Assembly: GCA_035502775.1 (NCBI GenBank)
Contig: DATJUB010000035.1
Location: forward strand, 41,673 to 105,672
Length of the DNA: 64,000 bases
Direction of reading: 5' to 3'
Source of the DNA: 67-14 sp035502775
GTDB lineage: Bacteria; Actinomycetota; Thermoleophilia; Solirubrobacterales; 70-9
Part shown: positions 59,226-64,000 of the stretch, piece by piece
Layout: each line of letters opens with the position of its first letter
How positions within the stretch are numbered: position 1 is the stretch's first letter
Notes under the pieces: model-generated
Databases searched by the model: none
Seen by the model: the letters and a program-made list of their open reading frames with translations, nothing else
What the model was told of the DNA's origin: nothing
Position numbers and translations under genes: made by a program

Positions 59226-60338
59226 TCATGAATGGGTGCGGATCGAATGCCCGAGTGCCTCGAGCATACGATCGTTCTCTTCGACACTGCCGTAGGAAAT
59301 CCGCAGACGGCCGGGTCCGCCGAGCAGGCGTCCGGCCCGCACGATGATGCCCGCCTCGGCGAGGTCGGCGATCACGTGATCCTCGATCTCCACCCCGTTC
59401 TCACCGAGTGAGATCCAAGAGAAGTTGGCGGCGGTCCTCGCGGTCTCCAGGCCGATCGCGGCGAAGCCGCTCTCCACCCTGTCCCGCTCCTGTATCGCGG
59501 TAAGGATCTGCCGCCGGATCGTCTCGCCGTGCTTCAGCGCCTCGACCGCGGCCGCCTGGGCGAGCGCGTTCACGCTGAAAGGCTGGCGGACCGCGTCGAC
59601 CGCGGCCCGGAAGGCGGGCGAACCAATCGCGTATCCGACCCGCAGCCCGGCCAGCGAGTGCGACTTGCTGAAGGTACGCAGCAGGACCAGGTTCTCGTAC
59701 TTCTCCAGGAGCTGGACCGAGGCGTTCGGATCGTCCTCGGTCTGGAACTCGATGTAGGCCTCGTCCAGGATCACGGTCACGTGACTCGGCACCCGGTCGA
59801 CGAAGGACGCGATCTCGGCGAACGGGATGTAGGTGCCGGTCGGGTTGTTCGGATTGCAGACCAGCACCAGCTGGGTCGCCGCGGTGATCTCGGTGAGTAT
59901 CGCCTCGAGGTCGTGGACCTCGCCGGGCGCGAGCGGCACCCGGATCTCACGCGCGCCGGACATCGCGGCCAGGATCGGGTACATCGAGAAGGCGGGCCAC
60001 GCGTACACGATCTCGGCTCCCGGTTCGAGCAGAGCATCAGCGGCGGCGAGCAGGATCTCGCAGGAGCCGTTCGCCGGGGCGATCCGGTCGGGATCGACGC
60101 CGTGAAGCTCGCCGAGGCGCCTGCGCAACAGGGTCGCCTCGGGATCCGGGTAGCGGTTCATCGAGCCGGAGGCGGCGGCGATCGCCTCGACCACCTCGGG
60201 CAGCGGCGCGTACGGGGATTCGTTCGACGCGAGCTGGGCCAGGGTCGAACCGGCGACGTCCTCGGCCGAGTGGCCCTTGGGAACCCCCGGGGTGTAGCCG
60301 GGAATCGACGAAAGCTTCGAGTTGAAGTGAACGCTCAT
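59226..60338 (-). CDS. hisC: Histidinol-phosphate/aromatic aminotransferase
   Basis: This is a 370-residue class I/II PLP aminotransferase of the HisC family. It has GYTPGVPKG, LASNESPYAPLPEV, VCNPNNPTGTYIPF, DEAYIEFQ and the PLP lysine in RTFSKSHSLAGLRVGYAIG. Between aroH and aroF, it more likely aminates phenylpyruvate or hydroxyphenylpyruvate (or prephenate) than, or in addition to, histidinol phosphate. Sequence alone cannot separate these. It lies 2 bp after aroH. Confidence 0.9.
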   Translation of the reverse strand: MSVHFNSKLSSIPGYTPGVPKGHSAEDVAGSTLAQLASNESPYAPLPEVVEAIAAASGSMNRYPDPEATLLRRRLGELHGVDPDRIAPANGSCEILLAAADALLEPGAEIVYAWPAFSMYPILAAMSGAREIRVPLAPGEVHDLEAILTEITAATQLVLVCNPNNPTGTYIPFAEIASFVDRVPSHVTVILDEAYIEFQTEDDPNASVQLLEKYENLVLLRTFSKSHSLAGLRVGYAIGSPAFRAAVDAVRQPFSVNALAQAAAVEALKHGETIRRQILTAIQERDRVESGFAAIGLETARTAANFSWISLGENGVEIEDHVIADLAEAGIIVRAGRLLGGPGRLRISYGSVEENDRMLEALGHSIRTHS

Positions 60339-60340
60339 GG

Positions 60341-60718
60341 CTACTGGGCCGCGTTGAGGTCGGCCCGCAGGTTGCGGGTCTCACCGAGGTAGACGTGCTG
60401 CGGCTTGAACTCGAGGGGCGCGTTCATGTGGAGCAGGACACGGATCACACGGGTCATCGATCCGGGGACCGGGATCTCCTGGGCACACATCAGCGGCACC
60501 TCGTTCAGGCCGATCCGGCGGGCCGCCACCGCGGGGAACTCGGCGTCGAGATCACCCGTGGTCGTGAAGATCGCACTGATCATGTGCTCGGCATCGAGCT
60601 CGTTGCGCTCGATCAGCTCGTTCATCAGCTCCTCGGTGGAGGAGAGGATCGCCTCGGCCGAGTTCTCACCGGCCTGGACCGCTCCGCGTACCGCCACGAC
60701 CTTCGTCTGCTCACTCAT
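60341..60718 (-). CDS. aroH: Chorismate mutase, AroH type
   Basis: AroH converts chorismate to prephenate. The 125-residue protein matches the trimeric AroH family with VVAVRGAVQAGENSAEAILSSTEELMNELIERN, ISAIFTTTGDLDAEFPAVAARRIG and MCAQEIPVPGSMTRVIRVLLH. The start chosen is MSEQTKV, with GGAAAG upstream; an ATG 9 bp earlier is possible. It overlaps the rluB stop by 8 bp. With tyrA and hisC it completes the tyrosine/phenylalanine branch. Confidence 0.95.
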   Translation of the reverse strand: MSEQTKVVAVRGAVQAGENSAEAILSSTEELMNELIERNELDAEHMISAIFTTTGDLDAEFPAVAARRIGLNEVPLMCAQEIPVPGSMTRVIRVLLHMNAPLEFKPQHVYLGETRNLRADLNAAQ

Positions 60719-61409
60719 GTTCTGCATCTTTCCAGAGCCGAGCCACCTCTTGTTCGTCGAGCAGCCGCGAGCGTCCGACTCCGAGCTTGCCGAGGCGCAG
60801 ATGACCGATCGAGATCCGCTGCAGCTCCACCACCTCGTTGCCGACCGCCTCGGCCATGCGCCGGATCTGGCGGTTGCGGCCCTCCCGGATGGTGATGTCG
60901 AAGGAGCGCTCGCCGGTCCGCTGGACCTCGGCCGGCGCGGTCATGCCGTCGTCCAGCCGGACGCCCTTCCGCAGGCCGCGCAGTTCGGCGTCGGATATAC
61001 GGTGCTTGACGGTGACCCGATACGTCTTCTTGACGCCGTAGCGGGGGTGGGTCAGCACGTTCGCGAGTTCGCCGTCGTTGCTCAGCAGGATGATCCCGGT
61101 CGAGTCGGCATCGAGACGGCCGACCGGATAGAGCCGCGCGGTGCTGTCGACCAGGTCGACCACCGCGACGCGCTTGCCGGGCTCGTCGGCGGTCGAGATC
61201 ACGTCGAGCGGCTTGTTGACCACCCAGACCTCGTGACCCTCGGGCACGACCGCGTGGCCGTCCACCCGGACGTCGTCGCCGATCTCGACGCTGGTCGCCG
61301 GATCGGTCACGATCCGGCCATCGACCCGGACCCGGCCGGAATCGATGATCACCTCGGCCTTGCGGCGGGAGGCGACACCGGAATGAGCGAGGTACTTGGC
61401 GAGGCGCAT
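60711..61409 (-). CDS. rluB: RluB/RsuA-family rRNA pseudouridine synthase
   Basis: The 232-residue enzyme converts specific rRNA uridines to pseudouridine. An N-terminal S4 domain (MRLAKYLAHSGVASRRKAEVIIDSGRVRVDG) precedes the catalytic domain with the Asp-containing LYPVGRLDADSTGIILLSNDGEL and REGRNRQIRRMAEAVG. I use the ATG of MRLAKYL, which has TAGGTT 6 nt upstream; a GTG 6 bp earlier is open. Position next to scpB matches the common scpA-scpB-rluB order. Confidence 0.95.
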   Translation of the reverse strand: MRLAKYLAHSGVASRRKAEVIIDSGRVRVDGRIVTDPATSVEIGDDVRVDGHAVVPEGHEVWVVNKPLDVISTADEPGKRVAVVDLVDSTARLYPVGRLDADSTGIILLSNDGELANVLTHPRYGVKKTYRVTVKHRISDAELRGLRKGVRLDDGMTAPAEVQRTGERSFDITIREGRNRQIRRMAEAVGNEVVELQRISIGHLRLGKLGVGRSRLLDEQEVARLWKDAEHE

Positions 61410-61415
61410 TGCCAC

Positions 61416-61477
61416 AACCTACGCAACCGCGACCCCCGCCGCCTTCGGCGGCAGAGGGTGCCGCGGAAGGGATGCCG
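61416..61477. other. scpB-rluB spacer with hairpin and -10 box
   Basis: The spacer holds GCCGCC-TTC-GGCGGC (61438-61452), probably terminating or pausing scpB transcription. It also holds the TAGGTT box (61416-61421) for a leaderless rluB message. Confidence 0.4.
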
Positions 61478-62065
61478 CTACTGGTCGGAGCGCTGCTCGC
61501 CGGCCGCGAGCAGGCGTTCGCGGATCTCCCGCTCGTCCTCCGGAGTCGGATCGAACTTGGTCGGATCGGGCAGCGCGTCGAGACCGTCCAGGCCGAACAC
61601 CTTCTCGAAGAGCGCCGAGGTCCGGTAGATGGTCGCACCGAACCTGGAGCGGCCCGATTCCTCGATCAGGCCGCGCTCGCTGAGACTGGTCACCGCGGAT
61701 TCCGAGGAGACGCCGCGAATCCGCGCGATCTCGGGCCGGGCGACCGGCTGGAGATAGGCGACGATCGCCAGAGTCTCGGCCTGGGCCTGGGTGAGCGGCG
61801 GTGTGCGGGGCGCCGCGAGCAGGCGGCGGGCGGCGTTCTCGGTGCTGGGATCGGTCGCCAGAACGAGCCCCTCCCCGACCCGGCGCAGTACCAGTCCGCG
61901 CCGTCCGGGCTCGAACTCCTTCTCCAGGGCGACGACCGCCGCCTGGATCTCCTCGAGATCCACCTGGCAGGCGTCCGCGAGCTCCATCTCCCCGACCGGC
62001 TGGTTGGAGAGGAAGAGCAGCGCCTCCACGGTGCGGGCCAGCTCGGCTGATCGTTCGAGACTCAT
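61478..62065 (-). CDS. scpB: Condensin subunit ScpB
   Basis: ScpB is the winged-helix dimer that binds ScpA in the SMC complex. The 195-residue protein has the family pattern RTVEALLFLSNQPVGEMELADA, QAETLAIVAYLQPVARPEIARIRGVSSESAV and LIEESGRSRFGATIYRTSALFEKVFGL. It starts 2 bp after scpA. Its presence shows that the short SMC at 9.8 kb works in a ScpAB-containing system. Confidence 0.95.
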   Translation of the reverse strand: MSLERSAELARTVEALLFLSNQPVGEMELADACQVDLEEIQAAVVALEKEFEPGRRGLVLRRVGEGLVLATDPSTENAARRLLAAPRTPPLTQAQAETLAIVAYLQPVARPEIARIRGVSSESAVTSLSERGLIEESGRSRFGATIYRTSALFEKVFGLDGLDALPDPTKFDPTPEDEREIRERLLAAGEQRSDQ

Positions 62066-62067
62066 GA

Positions 62068-62826
62068 TCAGCCCGCCTGAGCCATTCGGCTGCCGGACGA
62101 GACGCTGCGCACGGTGATCGGCCCGCAGGCCTCGGTCTGCTCCCAGACCGCCTCACCCTTGCTGTACAGGTCGAGCAGAGCGAAGATCGTGACCGCCTGG
62201 GTCAGCCGGTCCTCCTGGCCGAACTGTTCGTCGAAGTCGAATCGCGGCATGCGGGTCAATGCCGAGCGAAGCACCGAGAGGCGCCGCTGAAGGGAGACGG
62301 TGGCCCGCATGTGGGAGAGATCCGGGCGTTTCGGCGGCTCCAGCAGGTCCCCCATCGCGGCGGCCAGCTGGTCGGGCTCGTAGACCGCCTCGGCGGTCTC
62401 GACCGCGACCCGCCTGAGTTCAAGCGGGAGTGGCGCCGAACGGTACATGTAGCCGCGCTGGCTCTCGAAGTGGTCGGCCAGAACCCGGCCCGCGTCACGG
62501 TAGCGCCGGTACTCGAGCATGCGGGCGACCAGCTCTTCGACCGCCTCGGCCGGCTCCATCTCGGTGAACTCCTCTTCGGCGCCGGGCAGCATCAGGCGGG
62601 ACTTGAGTTCGAGCAGCGAGGCGACCAGCAGCAGGAACTCGGTCGCGACCTCGAGCTCCATCTCGCCTTCCCGCTCCAGTTTGGTCACGTAGCCGGCGAC
62701 GATCTCGCCCAGTTCCACTTCGAGCAGGCTGACTTCCTCGCGCAGCACGATGCTGAGCAGGAGGTCAAAGGGCCCGACGAAGACATCGAGGTCCAGGTCG
62801 AGGTCCAAATCGAGTCTGGAAGCCAT
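62068..62826 (-). CDS. scpA: Condensin subunit ScpA (kleisin)
   Basis: ScpA is the kleisin bridging SMC heads. The 252-residue protein has VFVGPFDLLLSIVLREEVSLLEVELGEIVAGYV at its N-terminus and ATEFLLLVASLLELKSRLMLPG. The C-terminal winged helix ends with VTIFALLDLYSKGEAVWEQ. Before the conserved GPFDLLL is a repeated Leu-Asp tract (LDLDLDLDLD) that I have not seen as a family feature. A TACCCT box 6 nt before the ATG suggests a leaderless message. Confidence 0.94.
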   Translation of the reverse strand: MASRLDLDLDLDLDVFVGPFDLLLSIVLREEVSLLEVELGEIVAGYVTKLEREGEMELEVATEFLLLVASLLELKSRLMLPGAEEEFTEMEPAEAVEELVARMLEYRRYRDAGRVLADHFESQRGYMYRSAPLPLELRRVAVETAEAVYEPDQLAAAMGDLLEPPKRPDLSHMRATVSLQRRLSVLRSALTRMPRFDFDEQFGQEDRLTQAVTIFALLDLYSKGEAVWEQTEACGPITVRSVSSGSRMAQAG

Positions 62827-62832
62827 CCGAAC

Positions 62833-62838
62833 AGGGTA
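62833..62838 (-). promoter_or_regulatory. Candidate -10 box, leaderless scpA
   Basis: TACCCT on the minus strand is followed by GTTCGG and the scpA ATG. It lies just downstream (in transcript sense) of a hairpin made by GGGACGG / CCGTCCC (62841-62864). Confidence 0.4.
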
Positions 62839-62840
62839 GT

Positions 62841-62918
62841 GGGACGGCCGGTCGGGACCGTCCCGTAAAGCCGCTATTTGCGAATCCGCCCTGTTTCAGG
62901 CAAAAGACGCTATTTGCG
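62841..62918. repeat. Inverted repeats in the trpS-scpA spacer
   Basis: The spacer carries GGGACGG / CCGTCCC (62841-62864) and two copies of CGCTATTTGCG (62872-62882 and 62908-62918); the second overlaps the trpS stop codon. The hairpin may end trpS transcription, but no T tract follows directly. Confidence 0.4.
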
Positions 62919-63902
62919 GGGTGCGCCCACGCCCATCGCCTCGCGCACGTCGGCGAGGGTCTCGGAGGTGATCGCGCGGGCCTGCTCGGCGCCGCGGGCG
63001 AGGATCTTCTCGATCCCGGCCTCGTCGGCGCGGATCTCCGGGTAGGCCTCGCGCACCGGGCGCAGGTACTCGACCACCGCGTCGGCCACGGCCTTCTTGA
63101 AGTCGCCGTACCCGGCACCCTCGAACTCGCGCTCGATCTCGTCTTCGGCCTTGCCGGTGGCGACCGAGAGGATGCCGATCAGGTTGGTGACCCCGGCCTT
63201 GTCCTCTCCCCGCCTGATCTCTCGGCCGGAATCGGTGACCGCGCTGCCGAACTTCTTGCGGATCGCCTTCTCCTCGTCGAGGACCAGGACCCGGCCGGCG
63301 TCGCCCGGCACCGAGGTGGACATCTTGCGGTTCGGGTCCTGAAGATCCATGATCCGGGCGCCGACCTCGGGGATCCGGTGCTCGGGCACGGTCAGGGTGT
63401 CGCCGAAACGTTCGTTGAAGCGGCGGGCGATCTCGCGCATCAGCTCCACATGCTGGCGCTGGTCGTCCCCGACCGGAACCTCGTCGGCCCGGTAGGCGAG
63501 CACGTCGGCGGCCATCAGCACCGGATAGAAGAACAGTCCGGCCGAGACCAGGTCCTTTTGGTTCGCTGACTTCTCCTTGAACTGGTGCATGCGGTTGAGG
63601 TCACCATGCGCGGTGACGCTGCCGAGCAGCCAGGCCAGCTCGGTGTGCTCCTGGACATCGGACTGACGGAACAGGACGCAGCGCTCCGGGTCGAGTCCGG
63701 CAGCCAGGAGGATCGCGGTCGTGTCGTAGAGGTTCTCGCGCAGCTTCGCCGGCTCGTAGGCGACCGTGGTCGCATGAAGATCGACGATGCAGAAGACCGC
63801 CGGGTCCCCCCTGTCCTGGGATTCGACGTACTGGCGGATCGCGCCGATGTAGTTGCCGAGGTGCTTCTTGCCCGTGGGCTGGATTCCGGAGAAGATCTTC
63901 AT
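62910..63902 (-). CDS. trpS: Tryptophanyl-tRNA synthetase
   Basis: TrpS charges tRNA-Trp. The 330-residue class I synthetase begins MKIFSGIQPTGKKHLGNYIGAI (HIGH-like HLGN) and has the KMSKS-like loop in DPNRKMSTSVPGD, with ATTVAYEPAKL and LLGSVTAHGDLNRMHQFKEKS between. TAACCT lies 9 nt before the ATG. Its position near the aromatic operon may be coincidental. Confidence 0.97.
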   Translation of the reverse strand: MKIFSGIQPTGKKHLGNYIGAIRQYVESQDRGDPAVFCIVDLHATTVAYEPAKLRENLYDTTAILLAAGLDPERCVLFRQSDVQEHTELAWLLGSVTAHGDLNRMHQFKEKSANQKDLVSAGLFFYPVLMAADVLAYRADEVPVGDDQRQHVELMREIARRFNERFGDTLTVPEHRIPEVGARIMDLQDPNRKMSTSVPGDAGRVLVLDEEKAIRKKFGSAVTDSGREIRRGEDKAGVTNLIGILSVATGKAEDEIEREFEGAGYGDFKKAVADAVVEYLRPVREAYPEIRADEAGIEKILARGAEQARAITSETLADVREAMGVGAPRK

Positions 63903-63921
63903 TTCCGGCGCAGGTTATTGA

Positions 63922-64000
63922 TCAGCCGTATTCCTTGGCGGCGGGACCGATCAGGAGCGCGGCGGTGGAGACGATCAGCACGCTATATGCGTGCTGATCG
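63922..64000 (-). CDS. C-terminal end of an unknown membrane protein (partial)
   Basis: The minus-strand frame reads HAYSVLIVSTAALLIGPAAKEYG-stop, a single hydrophobic helix with a short polar tail. The gene continues beyond the window. The last 29 bases form a perfect 12-bp inverted repeat. Confidence 0.4.
   Translation of the reverse strand, partial: DQHAYSVLIVSTAALLIGPAAKEYG
63972..64000. repeat. 12-bp inverted repeat at the window end
   Basis: CGATCAGCACGC and GCGTGCTGATCG flank TATAT. It lies inside the partial frame at 63922. Whether it is biological or an artefact at a sequence end cannot be judged here. Confidence 0.5.

Overview
This 64 kb window is a GC-rich, gene-dense actinobacterial chromosome segment. 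Gene order and protein types fit Actinomycetota. Class Thermoleophilia (Solirubrobacterales-like) is my inference from the short spacers, the secreted DUF11-repeat proteins and the order of the housekeeping genes. It cannot be proved without a search. Almost all of it is core genome. I saw no tRNA, rRNA, CRISPR array, insertion sequence or prophage.

Layout. (1) 0.1-4.1 kb: thiD, dprA and comM on the minus strand, with yraN on the plus strand. (2) 4.1-14.4 kb, minus strand: rnhB, lepB, rplS, trmD, khpA, rpsP, ffh, ftsY, smc, rnc, acpP, plsX, rpmF. This block combines ribosome, SRP, condensin and lipid-precursor genes; rimM is missing from its usual place. (3) 14.5-21.7 kb: DUF177, a lone methyltransferase, a SepIVA-like coiled-coil gene, coaD, rsmD, recG, a FakA-like kinase and rpmB. 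(4) 21.7-25.2 kb: a compact riboflavin operon, ribD-ribE-ribBA-ribH. (5) 25.3-30.3 kb: a more accessory stretch with a glycosyltransferase, a flippase, a secreted DUF11-like protein and a secreted metalloprotease-like protein. (6) 30.5-36.8 kb: priA, def, fmt, rsmB, a zinc-ribbon gene, rpe and a SHOCT miniprotein. (7) 36.9-42 kb, plus strand: a PH-domain membrane protein, tkt, pgi and a HAD phosphatase. (8) 42.1-50.7 kb, minus strand: a LuxR regulator, a giant VWA plus 13x DUF11 surface protein and an L,D-transpeptidase, apparently one cell-surface unit. (9) 51-64 kb, mostly minus strand: trpS, scpA, scpB, rluB, aroH, hisC, aroF, tyrA, aroA, cmk, der and metK, with a plus-strand acyltransferase.

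The most interesting signals are four. First, the SMC protein is only 783 residues long: both ATPase half-heads are intact, but the hinge and much of the coiled coil are gone, although scpA and scpB are present. Second, a previously unremarked leader ORF lies upstream of aroF (DAHP synthase). Its last codons are Phe-Tyr-Ser-Tyr-Trp-Arg-Phe-Thr-stop, followed by mutually exclusive hairpins, which looks like attenuation sensing all three aromatic amino acids. Third, RNase III and TrmD carry substitutions at residues normally regarded as catalytic. Fourth, two families of dispersed perfect palindromes sit between genes, and a recurrent TAnnnT box lies 6-7 nt before start codons, implying many leaderless mRNAs.
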